A program made the translations under genes and the position numbers. Shown here piece by piece: positions 24,180 to 33,510 of a stretch of 64,000 nucleotides of DNA. Within the stretch, counting starts at the first letter, position 1, and each line of letters starts with the position of its first letter. Below the pieces are notes generated by a model, which was not told the origin of the DNA, ran no database searches, and worked only from the letters and a program-made list of their open reading frames with translations. This stretch comes from Symsagittifera roscoffensis (lineage: Eukaryota; Xenacoelomorpha; Acoela; Convolutidae): positions 61,729,850 through 61,793,849 of the forward strand of contig NC_087063.1 of NCBI RefSeq assembly GCF_963678635.1, read 5' to 3'.

Positions 24180-25415
24180 TCAATGTTCCATTTCTTCCTC
24201 CTGTGATACTGACTCTGCACTCTCAGTTTCCGTATCTTGTAACACGTCGTTAGCTATCCTGACGCTGCTGGAAGCCGTCCTCCAACACTTCTGCTCTTCC
24301 ACCCTCTGTTTACAACAAGTTAGGGGATCCACGTTAGATTCTCTGTTCCTGCAGAAGCTGTTGTGGAGAGACAACGTCACGTTTCTCTCCAAATCTTCTT
24401 TAAGCATCTCTGCCTTCTCCTTTCCACTACGCTCACTTGTCCTGGAAATTATTTTCACAGCGGTGGTCACTGCATTCCGATGAGTCACGAGAGCTCGCTT
24501 GAAAGCTCCTGCTCCAATGTCCAGCTGATATTCACTGTACACCCTGCCATGCTTCGACATATGCTTTTTCGCATACTCGTACAACCATGCAGTCATGTTA
24601 GCTCTGAACCATGGCATCAATCGTTTTCTTGCCCATATCTTCTTCACTTCCATCGGAATATTTAGAATTTTGCACATTGTCTCAAAAAGATCTAAATCCT
24701 TTAGACAATCTAATTTCCGCAACTGTTCTCTCGTCGGTGCCTCCTGTCTGTTATTTTCTCTCACAAGAGCTTCCAGCCATCGTATCGCCATCATAACTCC
24801 CACTATCACTATCGTTACGGGCTGTGATGAATCTGGTAAACCCATGGAGAGCAGCTCTCCAGAGTCCCAGATCAACATCAGATTACTACGCTTGGGATAC
24901 CACCAGGTCTGCAGCAAGCAGTGGCAAGGAAACTCGTCATGCGTCAACATGATGCTCCTCCAATTAAGTTTTCCCGAAGCTTCCAGCAATGGTTCCACTT
25001 CCATCATCACTCGGTGGACTTCATCATTCTCATCTACTGCATTGTAATCTGTGACAGTTGATCCTCTCTGTTTCTGTCTCTCAAAGTCACTGAAGTTCCC
25101 ACTCACATATCCCATGAACTTCTTTCCTAGTATTGACTCCAATTCTTCTTTGGTTCTCTCCGGAACTGCTGAGAACATCTTACATAGTAACTCGTAAGAC
25201 TTTTCAGACATTCTCGCCAATCTCACACACTTCGGCACTGAGAAGGCTTGATCCACGATCGTTCTTGTACTCTTCACGTCCACAGCCACGAAATGTACAG
25301 GGTATCTGCTCTTGCACATTGGAGCCAACGTTGAACCCACTAAATATCGTGCTCCTGATGGTCTACAATAAGTCTCGCTGTGTCTGATGTTCATTTCCGT
25401 CTCGATTGCTTCCCT
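24180..25415 (-). CDS. Element 1 ORF3, segment 5 (C-terminal 404 aa), unknown
   Basis: Last part of the ORF3 frame. It follows a TAG (25,418-25,416) in the same frame; eight codons later is the first Met at 25,394. The 404 residues are mixed, with no signal peptide. One mildly hydrophobic stretch (VTIVIVGVMMAI, about residues 195-206) is too weak to call a membrane segment. The C-terminal end is acidic (ETESAESVSQEEEMEH). I recognise no family. The matching part of element 2 lies beyond the window, so this segment cannot be checked for conservation here. The stop is followed 78 nt later by the purine tract, so it is the natural end of the element's coding region. Confidence 0.7.
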   Translation of the reverse strand, partial: REAIETEMNIRHSETYCRPSGARYLVGSTLAPMCKSRYPVHFVAVDVKSTRTIVDQAFSVPKCVRLARMSEKSYELLCKMFSAVPERTKEELESILGKKFMGYVSGNFSDFERQKQRGSTVTDYNAVDENDEVHRVMMEVEPLLEASGKLNWRSIMLTHDEFPCHCLLQTWWYPKRSNLMLIWDSGELLSMGLPDSSQPVTIVIVGVMMAIRWLEALVRENNRQEAPTREQLRKLDCLKDLDLFETMCKILNIPMEVKKIWARKRLMPWFRANMTAWLYEYAKKHMSKHGRVYSEYQLDIGAGAFKRALVTHRNAVTTAVKIISRTSERSGKEKAEMLKEDLERNVTLSLHNSFCRNRESNVDPLTCCKQRVEEQKCWRTASSSVRIANDVLQDTETESAESVSQEEEMEH

Positions 25416-25925
25416 CTATTTTCCTATGTATTTCTGCTCAGTCTGCAGAACTCCTGGGAAAACTTCTACACTGATGGCTGTGACCATCTCATGTTTCTGT
25501 TCTAGATTCAATAGTGACTCTAAAGAACCAAACATGCTGTAGAATCCTAGTGCAGTCACTAGATTCACATCGGTTCCTCCATGGCAATCTGCTATCAGTT
25601 CTGTTTCTGTTCTAGCTTTCATCACTACATTTCCAAACAATACCGTCAATTGCTTGTGTTGTTTCTCCAGGGTCTTCACACAATCCAAACCTCCACAAAC
25701 GTGACCCTGCAGTCCACAGACTTCCGCCAGACAGCTACCAGGTTTGACCCAGTCTTCTGGTCCCCAGCCAGGCAACTCCACTTTATCTTCTCCGTTGCTC
25801 TTAGAGGCTGTTATCATCACATTACATATGATGTTGAGGTCACGCAGGTTACAGTCTGCATTCAGTTCCCTCTGTACGTTTTGTGTCGCCCGTAATATTG
25901 AGTCAGCGTTGGGACTAGGACACCA
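25416..25925 (-). CDS. Element 1 ORF3, segment 4, unknown
   Basis: Continues in frame straight after a TGA at 25,928-25,926. The first Met-like codon is 36 codons in (GTG at 25,820), but since the upstream codons are open and in frame it is better read as the continuation of the preceding segment than as a separate 134-residue protein. It contains several Cys (AEVCGLQGHVCGGLDC) in a C-x6-C-x4-C spacing that might bind metal. That is a guess. It ends at TAG 25,418-25,416. Confidence 0.6.
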   Translation of the reverse strand, partial: WCPSPNADSILRATQNVQRELNADCNLRDLNIICNVMITASKSNGEDKVELPGWGPEDWVKPGSCLAEVCGLQGHVCGGLDCVKTLEKQHKQLTVLFGNVVMKARTETELIADCHGGTDVNLVTALGFYSMFGSLESLLNLEQKHEMVTAISVEVFPGVLQTEQKYIGK

Positions 25926-27449
25926 TCATGGCCTCATCAATTCCCACACTGTCATCAAGCTCGTTCTCAGTAATTCATCTGAGAATCCCAACCCAAACTC
26001 CACTCTTTTGTCGGATTTTGGTACTGAAAGTGCAGTCACCTCTTCTTCCAAGACCAGTCCCAAATCAGCCTGTGGATTGTTAACGCTCTTAATCGTTACA
26101 ATTCTGGACGTCCAAAATCTTAGCAACACCGCCTGCTCATAATCGAAGAAGCAATCGCGTATGTCTTCACTCAGGAAAGGATTGTACGCAATCCCTATGA
26201 TCCCGGATACGTAGCCATACGATTTCTTCTTGATCGGTCCACAATATTCACTGGATTTCGGCAATGCTCCCATAGATTCTTTAGTGAGTCTCAGCTCCTT
26301 GTTTGAGAATCTCCTGATTTCGTCTATCTTTTTCATGGGTTCCAACTCCTCAGATTCTTTCATGTTCACCCTCATCGGTTTACTTTGCTGCATATCCAGC
26401 AGTGCTAGCAAGAATAAGGCTTTCGTTCGCTCATCACCTTCCCTCAACATTTTAACACAAGTGTTTAATGCAGGTACTGAAATCTGCTCTATCAGGAATC
26501 GAATGAAACATAGAGCGTTTCTCCGCTTCGCACACGCTACTGCTGCTCCCTCCTGGACTATCAGATCCCTCAGGTTCGTCATAAGGAAAACCTTTTCCTC
26601 TTTTGATCTCTTCCTTTCTTCTGAGTCATATTCTTCGCGAGTCAGTCCCATCATGCACCAGGCGAACCTGAGTTGCAACTCTGTTCTTACGTAAGGTACT
26701 GCCACGAGAGCATGTATTCTTAGCGTAGTCCTCATTTCTTCTTCGAAATACCTCAACACTACTGCTTTCCATGGAAGGCTCACTAACTGCTCGATCGTTT
26801 CCGCCTGTATGTCAGACGACGCCAAAGTCCCGTACGCCTTCTGCTTGAGGGTGGTGCCTTGCAACATCGTTTCCAGATAACCCTCCATGGCTTTTTCGTC
26901 TTCCAGGGCCATTACATACCCTCTAGCCGAGTTTCGGTATTCCAACATCTCCATGTATCCACCGGTGGGTTCATCTATCGACACAGTCTCCGACACTGTC
27001 AGTCGGTTGTATTCCACTGGTGTTAGTTGTCCTGCGACACTTCCCTTTCCATGATTCATGGGAGATGGCTTGAAGTCTTTCATTTTGCTCTCTCCACATT
27101 GGCTGAGTATTTCCATTTCTAAGGTTGCTCCAGTCAGAGTGCGGTCACTCCTTTTGGATTTATAACCGGTTGACTTTATCCCCGCCATGAGAATGGGTGG
27201 CACCATCGCTATATCAGTTAATATTCTATCTGTGCCAGACAATTGATAATCACCTTGCCCCAAATCCATGACCTCCTCAACTCGTTTCTTTTTCGCTGAG
27301 TTACCAGCTTTCGCTGAATCCACCTTCGTCTTTCCAACTCTCCTCGGCATCACTCTGCTGCCTAACTTCATTTTCATCGCATTGATTTTATCAATCACTA
27401 TTTTTGATCGTATCGTCCCTCTCCTGGTTCTTGACAGATACACCACCTC
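25926..27449 (-). CDS. Element 1 ORF3, segment 3 (about 507 aa), unknown
   Basis: In frame after a TGA at 27,452-27,450; only GAG separates that stop from the first possible GTG start, so it is a continuation. The N-terminal 60 residues are strongly basic with KKKRVEE, a plausible nuclear-localisation sequence. The rest is a helical-looking domain with WCMMGLTREEYDSEE and KRRNALCFIRFLIEQI. Element 2 carries a recognisable homologue: LEMEILSQCG matches LEMEIISQCG, RNSARG is identical, and FAWCMMG matches LAWCLMG. In element 2 this segment is continuous with the preceding one, which shows that the TGA is not an ancestral gene end. No known family is recognised. Confidence 0.75.
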   Translation of the reverse strand, partial: EVVYLSRTRRGTIRSKIVIDKINAMKMKLGSRVMPRRVGKTKVDSAKAGNSAKKKRVEEVMDLGQGDYQLSGTDRILTDIAMVPPILMAGIKSTGYKSKRSDRTLTGATLEMEILSQCGESKMKDFKPSPMNHGKGSVAGQLTPVEYNRLTVSETVSIDEPTGGYMEMLEYRNSARGYVMALEDEKAMEGYLETMLQGTTLKQKAYGTLASSDIQAETIEQLVSLPWKAVVLRYFEEEMRTTLRIHALVAVPYVRTELQLRFAWCMMGLTREEYDSEERKRSKEEKVFLMTNLRDLIVQEGAAVACAKRRNALCFIRFLIEQISVPALNTCVKMLREGDERTKALFLLALLDMQQSKPMRVNMKESEELEPMKKIDEIRRFSNKELRLTKESMGALPKSSEYCGPIKKKSYGYVSGIIGIAYNPFLSEDIRDCFFDYEQAVLLRFWTSRIVTIKSVNNPQADLGLVLEEEVTALSVPKSDKRVEFGLGFSDELLRTSLMTVWELMRP

Positions 27450-30400
27450 TCATTCATCGTCCTGCGGTGTCATCTTGATGGGAGAATTCGCTTCACTCTC
27501 ATCAGTGGCTGAGTCGATCAACAACTCACTCAGTCTCCCTTCACACTCATCAAGCTTGTCAAGCACTTCTCTCATCAAGGGTTGGTTGAGACCCGTTCTT
27601 AGAATAGACTGGGTCCCATAGCTTTGAACCACGGTCCAGACTTCTTCCATAAACGCCACTCTGTCCAGCTTGCATCCCGTCCTACTCTCGTGGTCTCGGT
27701 GATGTACTTCCCATTCTTCTTCGGGCAGCTTTCCCAAGAAAGGTACTCTGGCTGAGGCCTCTATTCTTCTCCTCCGAGGTGATTCCATGAGGATTCTCTG
27801 GTCGTTATTTCTTGAATTGCCAGGAGAGCTGCTCTCCGGCAAATTCCGTTTCATTTCCATAAAGGCTGACGGAGGCTCCAGTGTCGAGATGCCTTCATCC
27901 GCTGGCTCAGTCGTTTCTAATGTATCTGCATCGTTCTCAAGATCACTGAAGATATTGAAATCCAGGCTGGATGTTCCTCCTGTCGATGCCCAGTCGTCTT
28001 CCCCACTAGCTTGATCTTGTTGCATGGGTTCTTCGGTTTGACGGCTTCCACTCTGTCCATCATTTCCTTCAGATTTATCTTTGTTCGGGCTCGATGGTCC
28101 TTGTTCGTCATTGTCGGCTTCTTCCTGGAATCTCGGTATGAGCAGTGTACCGGCCGATTTCTCTTCTCCATGGACCACTTTGATTTCTTCGCAGCCGAAG
28201 GGTGCTAGGAAAGTTCTTGTCTGCAATATTCCTCCCACTTTCATCTCTTTTTTCACACTGGTCAGGATTAATGAGGCTTCAGGCAATTCGGTCCTGCCTC
28301 TCATCCTCATCGAAGCTAAGCCTAATTCCTTCCATTCCTCCTCAAATCTTCCAGGCTTGGGAGTCGCGGCGTTGCTTATTCGCCTTCTCGTCGCTTGATC
28401 CGTGTATGCAAATCGTGTGTACTGTAACACGGCGGCATTTCTCCCTACAAAGTATGGATCCATCGTTCCCACGAAATTCCCTACTCTCCTTTCATTGGCT
28501 TCGAATGCTCCCAATCTAGGAGTCTGTACCACGGAGACTGCTCCGAGCAACATCCTTCTTATCAGAGGGAATTCAGGGATTGCCTCCGGCAGCTTCTTGT
28601 AATCGCCCCAGTCCTTCTTCTCTTCCCTCACTTTGTGATATGCTGCAGTAAGACGAGGCACTCTGGTTATCTCACCATTCGTTTTATCATAGGGTCTCAG
28701 ATTCCAAAGCTTCGGAAACACCTCGATGTGTCCTCTTTCTACTTCTCCCATGCGGTCACGGAAGTGATCGTCAAAATTGATGACTGTCATCTCTGGCTCC
28801 GATATTTTCGCAAATAACAGATCTTCACTCATGAGCTCCCGCAATTTGTGCTGCTCACACCAGTTCAGTGTACTACCGTCCACTGCCCATATGAGGTTCA
28901 GGTGCAGCACCGACCTCCTATATGCTTCCACTTTAATGTCAGGGAACGCAAACGTGACTGCTGGTCCATAGATCACTGTCACGAACTCCGTGACTCCTCT
29001 GATCAGCGCCAAGGGATCGGTTCTCATAGCCAAGCTCAGATCAGTTAACAGTGGCATGCCTCCAACATGTCTTCTAACATCTTCCTCTCTTTCAATCGTC
29101 TCGTCTTCTCCCGTTCCAAAGCGATTTTGTTGTAAGAGATACTGGATAAGAGTGTGTCTCAGGTCTCTTATCTTGTTCCACGAGTCCGTGGATTTCTTCA
29201 TATCCAAGTTCCTCACTCTCTCTTTCATCTGCTCTGGACAACGTGCCAGTTCCATTAGTCCTCCCAAGTTTCCGTGGGTAATTGCAATCAATGTCAGAAG
29301 TCCGTCTAGCCGCAGGTTCTGAATTCCATCGGTGAGCAGCATCGCCGGTCCTTTCACGAAACTCTCCGCTCCGAATGTCACGAACAAGGCTATTAATTCC
29401 ACTATCGATACTCTCACTACTGCTTGGAGGAATTCCTTTATCAAATGGTGCGAGACTTTCGGGTAAACTTTTGCCAAGAAGGACGCGGTCCATCCGGCTC
29501 CCAACCCTTCTAGCATGCTGTCTGTCCTTTCAAAACCCTCCTGTCCTTTCATTTCCTGGGTCCAGAAGGTTTCCAGAGTAATCTGACACATTCTGTTTAC
29601 AAACTCAGCAGTCTTTTCTCCGGCATTTTCCGCCAGGTTCACCTCCTTCAACAAGTAGGCATGCATCTTCGTGATCATCACGGGGCCTTGCTCAAAAGCA
29701 TCTGCACCCAATGCCGCTACTCTAGGGTTCAAGTGTAGCCACTGGTTGGCTTCCGGCTTGGTTCTCAGAACCATCGCCTCCAGATGAGCTCTCGTCTCCA
29801 GTGAATTTTTCCTTCTTGTGTCTTCACCCGCCACTTCCATTGCTCGGAACCATAAGTCGTTGGACATTGCCGTGATCACTCGATGGTCGTCGTCTATTCC
29901 CGGTTTCAGTTTGAGTTGTCGACTGAAATTGGACAGTTCCAACCCCAGCACTTCGTCCAACACTAACATGTGTAGCGCGTGGTCCTTGAATCCTCTCATC
30001 GCGTTTGAGATATCTGACCATACTGCAGGCAGTTCAGACTTAAGTGGCCTCAGATTCTCCATTTCTATCAGGCGATTCGGAGCTGATATGATCACATCAT
30101 ATTTTCCTTCCGAGAGTAAGGCCACAATTGCATACACGAATTTCAGTCCATCCGGGAGATGTGCATATCCCGGAGACAACGCGAATACTACTCTCAATGC
30201 CACTTTATTGAATGACCCCTCCTTCGTCGCATCCACTACTTCACCCATCGACTCAAGGATGTCTTTTATCGCTGGCCATACATCGTTCTCTGCTGTTGTA
30301 GGATCTCTGAGTCTGCTCAGAAAACCTCTACTGTGTAGATGGTCATTGATGCCAGCAAACACAATCGTAATTGGATTCATGTCTGTCTGCCTTTGTACCC

Positions 30401-31652
30401 CTATAGCCAAAGATACTGATTGCAGTAGGTCCAGGTCGACCGCTGCCAACATTATGACGTCCGGCCAAAACAAAGACTTGGAAGTGTACACGAACTCTGA
30501 ATTCGCTACTACCATAATCTTGGCCTTCCTCATCTCTGCTTTGTCATAGGCGGCGAAGATGGTTTCATCTTTCTTTATCGCTGTCAACCCGCCATATCTC
30601 TGGGCATCACCATCTTGGTTCACTAGTTTTGGGTACACTCTTTCCTTCACATGACCAGGTGGTGTCGTCAGCTGCCTGAATATCTTCACGTGTTGTCCAA
30701 TCGGCGCTCTCGTCGTCAGGAATCTTCCTGGTCTCTCTTCACGATTCCCCTCATCATGGTTCAACCTCACATCTTGCAACGGTCTCGCTTTCACTGGTCC
30801 CATCGTGTTGTTAGAGGGCAGTCCCTCCAAGTCAGCAAATCTCAAGGCCGTCGTGGAGCTGAAATTTATGCTAGCGGCTATCAACCAGTCTACGCCGGTT
30901 ATCGAGTACAATCTGCTGACGGATAGCATCGCTCCATTCAGCATCCTCCTTGCATCTTCGATGAAGCTTACTCTCTGGAGATCCAGCTTCATTAGTTCGT
31001 CTTTGTATATATGCCAGAGAGACGGTATGGGTCTCGACCACATCAATGAGCCTCTGCTCGGTCTCTCCTCTCGACTGGTACTCATCGTCTCCGATCTAGT
31101 GTCCGATCTAGATGTGCCTGCTGTCTCTTCGATTGGGTTGACAGGTCCTATTCTTCTCCTAGGATGAATAGTCCTCCTCATCGGTGCTTCTCCCAATCGA
31201 TCCTGTACGTCTGTTCTTCGACCTGGTTCGCTGGAGCTTTGTTGCCTGTAGTTCGTGACGGCCTGGACCGTACCCAAGCGTGTTTCCAAGCTAGGAGGCA
31301 CAAAGGTGGTAATCACCGCGTCACTCACCGTTCCTTCTTCCTTCAGCACTCCTGTGTCAAAGAGTTCTGCTTCCAGCTCGTCTAACCGCTCTTGGAAGAC
31401 TCGATTCAACAAAGCTTGTCCTTCGATACTGTCGAAGTGGATGCCGTCTGTGGTCAGTCTGGCCTGATCCATGGCTCTCAACTCATGTTCGATGTCCATG
31501 AGGATCATTCTTCCGGCATTTCGACTTGCTAGGTTCCTCAAGATGTTGTTCCATCTTACGACTCCCTCGTTGTGCCTTCTTCCTGAGGCTGTCAGGCTTC
31601 TCGCGTTCATGGGCACAGTGCAAACGGTCAGTACCGCGCAACTGAATTTCGA
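27450..31652 (-). CDS. Element 1 ORF3, segment 2 (1,388 aa from first start): end of SGNH domain, second SGNH-like domain, unknown regions
   Basis: In frame after the TGA at 31,655-31,653; twelve codons precede the GTG at 31,616. Residues 57-60 are DGIH, the Asp-x-x-His block of SGNH hydrolases, completing the domain begun in the previous segment. Around residues 365-425 a second block of the same layout appears: hydrophobic strand, ANS, about 48 residues, then FAGINDH (GxND-like). No DxxH follows at the expected place, so it looks degenerate. Further on come LLQQNRFGTGED, KLWNLRP and PIRRMLLG, conserved in element 2, and a Ser/Asp/Glu-rich stretch near residues 1,170-1,290. The C-terminal part has GTQSILRTGLNQPLMREVL, also conserved in element 2. 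The size and lack of signal or membrane segments argue against an envelope glycoprotein. Confidence 0.8.
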   Translation of the reverse strand, partial: SKFSCAVLTVCTVPMNARSLTASGRRHNEGVVRWNNILRNLASRNAGRMILMDIEHELRAMDQARLTTDGIHFDSIEGQALLNRVFQERLDELEAELFDTGVLKEEGTVSDAVITTFVPPSLETRLGTVQAVTNYRQQSSSEPGRRTDVQDRLGEAPMRRTIHPRRRIGPVNPIEETAGTSRSDTRSETMSTSREERPSRGSLMWSRPIPSLWHIYKDELMKLDLQRVSFIEDARRMLNGAMLSVSRLYSITGVDWLIAASINFSSTTALRFADLEGLPSNNTMGPVKARPLQDVRLNHDEGNREERPGRFLTTRAPIGQHVKIFRQLTTPPGHVKERVYPKLVNQDGDAQRYGGLTAIKKDETIFAAYDKAEMRKAKIMVVANSEFVYTSKSLFWPDVIMLAAVDLDLLQSVSLAIGVQRQTDMNPITIVFAGINDHLHSRGFLSRLRDPTTAENDVWPAIKDILESMGEVVDATKEGSFNKVALRVVFALSPGYAHLPDGLKFVYAIVALLSEGKYDVIISAPNRLIEMENLRPLKSELPAVWSDISNAMRGFKDHALHMLVLDEVLGLELSNFSRQLKLKPGIDDDHRVITAMSNDLWFRAMEVAGEDTRRKNSLETRAHLEAMVLRTKPEANQWLHLNPRVAALGADAFEQGPVMITKMHAYLLKEVNLAENAGEKTAEFVNRMCQITLETFWTQEMKGQEGFERTDSMLEGLGAGWTASFLAKVYPKVSHHLIKEFLQAVVRVSIVELIALFVTFGAESFVKGPAMLLTDGIQNLRLDGLLTLIAITHGNLGGLMELARCPEQMKERVRNLDMKKSTDSWNKIRDLRHTLIQYLLQQNRFGTGEDETIEREEDVRRHVGGMPLLTDLSLAMRTDPLALIRGVTEFVTVIYGPAVTFAFPDIKVEAYRRSVLHLNLIWAVDGSTLNWCEQHKLRELMSEDLLFAKISEPEMTVINFDDHFRDRMGEVERGHIEVFPKLWNLRPYDKTNGEITRVPRLTAAYHKVREEKKDWGDYKKLPEAIPEFPLIRRMLLGAVSVVQTPRLGAFEANERRVGNFVGTMDPYFVGRNAAVLQYTRFAYTDQATRRRISNAATPKPGRFEEEWKELGLASMRMRGRTELPEASLILTSVKKEMKVGGILQTRTFLAPFGCEEIKVVHGEEKSAGTLLIPRFQEEADNDEQGPSSPNKDKSEGNDGQSGSRQTEEPMQQDQASGEDDWASTGGTSSLDFNIFSDLENDADTLETTEPADEGISTLEPPSAFMEMKRNLPESSSPGNSRNNDQRILMESPRRRRIEASARVPFLGKLPEEEWEVHHRDHESRTGCKLDRVAFMEEVWTVVQSYGTQSILRTGLNQPLMREVLDKLDECEGRLSELLIDSATDESEANSPIKMTPQDDE

Positions 31653-33107
31653 TCAGAGGGTAGTAAACAAACACACCATCATTGACTCCCATAGGGCTTC
31701 CTGCTCGTCAGAACCTCTGGAGATGTCATTCGTCCCAACTAAGATCATCACATTGGGAATCCTCCCTGGATTCATCAGTTCCACCATCCGATATAATTGG
31801 GCTATCGTCGCTCCTCCAAAGGCCATCACCGTGGTGACCCACGAGGTCCTCAAATTTGACAGCACTCTGACCAAGCTGTTTCCCAGTATCAGATGAGATG
31901 TCCCGAGTGGTGGTTGCTGCAGGTTCACAGCTGGGCTCCAGGTAGCTCGATTGAAGCAGGCCCTCGGATCTGTCTCCGGAACTCCCGTGAAATTATATTT
32001 CAATTGATTATTCTTCTGCACGTCTATTATGCGAGACACTTTCTTCGCTGGCATCTTTCGTACTTTCCTCTCTGGGATTCTCGAGCTCCCCATGAGTGGT
32101 GTCACGTTACTTATCCCTTGTCTGATCACGGTCTGGGAGAGTTGTACTCTGCCCGTATCGTCAATCGTTCCATAGGGTGCAGTCACCCCGGAACCTGGCG
32201 CATTCTTGTTAGCGACCAGTCGTCCAGCTGTCTCTATCAGTTTCCTCACTGTCTGTTCTACGACGGGGTCACCCAAGGTGTCACTAGGATCCGGGATCGT
32301 TACTCGATTTGTCTCTGCTGGAGGTCGTGTCTCCGTTGTTTGACTCATTTCTCGATGCGTCAAGAGCTCCATCGGGGACTGCCCACGAGGAATATCCCTT
32401 GCAGGTATCACTTTCTCCACGGCTGTTGTCAACGCCATCTGCTCCGATCGCTCTTTGTATTCCTGTCTTAAGCGCTCAATCTCTTGACCCTGCTTTTTGT
32501 TGCAGTCTTCAAACAACTTTCTCCACATGTCCCGATCTTCCTCCATCTGGAGCATGCTTCTGGTCATCTCGTCCAGCTCCTTCTTCGTACTTTTCAGCTC
32601 ATCGTTCATCTCATCCAGATCTTGCATGGTTTCGTTCGTCTGAACCTTCTGTGCTACTTTCGCCCTTTTTGGTGGCACAGCTGCTCTCAGTGGTGAACCA
32701 GACGAGGTCGCCTCGCTGTTCATCTCCCGATGCATTCTCGTCAGCCCAGGTTTGGGCTTGGAGGGCATTGGCATCTCACCTGGTTGGTAAGTCCTAGAAC
32801 TTCCCAATCCAGGCTCATTCGCCAAGTCACTCCCTGAGAGAGCCCCGTTTCTCCACCTCATCACTCTCATGTTCGGGCGGTCTAGTACTCCTCTTTCTCC
32901 ATATGCTGCCATCAACAGGACTTCCGTGGGGCGGTCCCCACGGTTGTCGTGCCCCAAGATGTTGATCAGGGCGGTCAGCAACATGACTACCTCTGGGTCC
33001 TCCAGAGCGAAGTCTCGATCGATCAGCCGACGATAGATCGCATCTATCATCGGTCCTACATATGCCTCTGCCAGGTCCATCAATTCATCCAAGTTGAAGT
33101 TGTCCAT
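31653..33107 (-). CDS. Element 1 ORF3, segment 1 (484 aa): coiled coil and SGNH hydrolase start
   Basis: First coding part after pol, starting at ATG 33,107, 73 nt after a splice-acceptor-like CTTTTCTAG. An N-terminal helical region (VMLLTALINILGH) is followed by a disordered stretch and a predicted coiled coil (about residues 165-225, rich in E, K, R with regular Leu/Met). The last 90 residues are the front of an SGNH/GDSL-type hydrolase: HLILGNSLVRVL with the nucleophile Ser411, a glycine turn FGGATI, and ILVGTNDIS (GxND block, Asn460). The catalytic Asp/His pair lies in the next segment, in the same frame beyond a TGA. Members of this fold are esterases or lipases. Esterase domains are known in ORF1 of CR1-type non-LTR elements, but I know of none as a regular part of gypsy elements. 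Confidence 0.82.
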   Translation of the reverse strand: MDNFNLDELMDLAEAYVGPMIDAIYRRLIDRDFALEDPEVVMLLTALINILGHDNRGDRPTEVLLMAAYGERGVLDRPNMRVMRWRNGALSGSDLANEPGLGSSRTYQPGEMPMPSKPKPGLTRMHREMNSEATSSGSPLRAAVPPKRAKVAQKVQTNETMQDLDEMNDELKSTKKELDEMTRSMLQMEEDRDMWRKLFEDCNKKQGQEIERLRQEYKERSEQMALTTAVEKVIPARDIPRGQSPMELLTHREMSQTTETRPPAETNRVTIPDPSDTLGDPVVEQTVRKLIETAGRLVANKNAPGSGVTAPYGTIDDTGRVQLSQTVIRQGISNVTPLMGSSRIPERKVRKMPAKKVSRIIDVQKNNQLKYNFTGVPETDPRACFNRATWSPAVNLQQPPLGTSHLILGNSLVRVLSNLRTSWVTTVMAFGGATIAQLYRMVELMNPGRIPNVMILVGTNDISRGSDEQEALWESMMVCLFTTL

Positions 33108-33510
33108 TCTTTTCTTTCAAGTTTGATTTGATTCGATTCGATATTTGACTCAAGTGAGTTATTAAATGATCAATCAGGATCTAGAAAAGAAGTCACCAAT
33201 ATCACACTTGTCTGTTTCACCTTAACATATATCGTTAAAATTTGCTTAAAAACAGTTCAGATACAAAGATATTTATCCTAAAATTTATTAAAATCAATTG
33301 GTTTCTAAAATTTTGGAATTCGACCTAAGATTGGACAGTCCAAACTTTGGATCTATTCCCAAGATCGTCATTTAGTTGTTCATGGTCACTAACCCCTACT
33401 TACCCATGATCTTAATAACCTAACACATAACATAACATAACATAACATAACACACATATCACATATTACATACAACTTAGTCTTTGGCCTAACACTCTCT
33501 CGCACATCAC
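33108..33510 (-). promoter_or_regulatory. Gap between pol and ORF3 with conserved splice-acceptor-like site
   Basis: Non-coding. It contains a (CATAA)n run near 33,424-33,450 (+ strand reading). On the - strand a pyrimidine stretch ends in CTTTTCTAG with exon-side ATCCTGATTGATCA (AG at 33,182-33,181). Element 2 has TTTTTTAG with ATCTTGATTGATCA at the matching place (AG at 61,133-61,134), although the rest of the gap no longer aligns by eye. This fits an acceptor for a spliced subgenomic mRNA for ORF3, as env is made in retroviruses. The donor was not identified. Confidence 0.5.

Noticed and set aside
25416-25820. A separate 134-residue gene
   Set aside because: The 36 codons before its first start are open and in frame with the upstream segment, so it is part of ORF3.
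24180-33107. ORF3 as a retroviral envelope gene
   Set aside because: Position fits, but there is no signal peptide, no clear membrane anchor, no furin-like site context, and the recognisable domain is an SGNH hydrolase.
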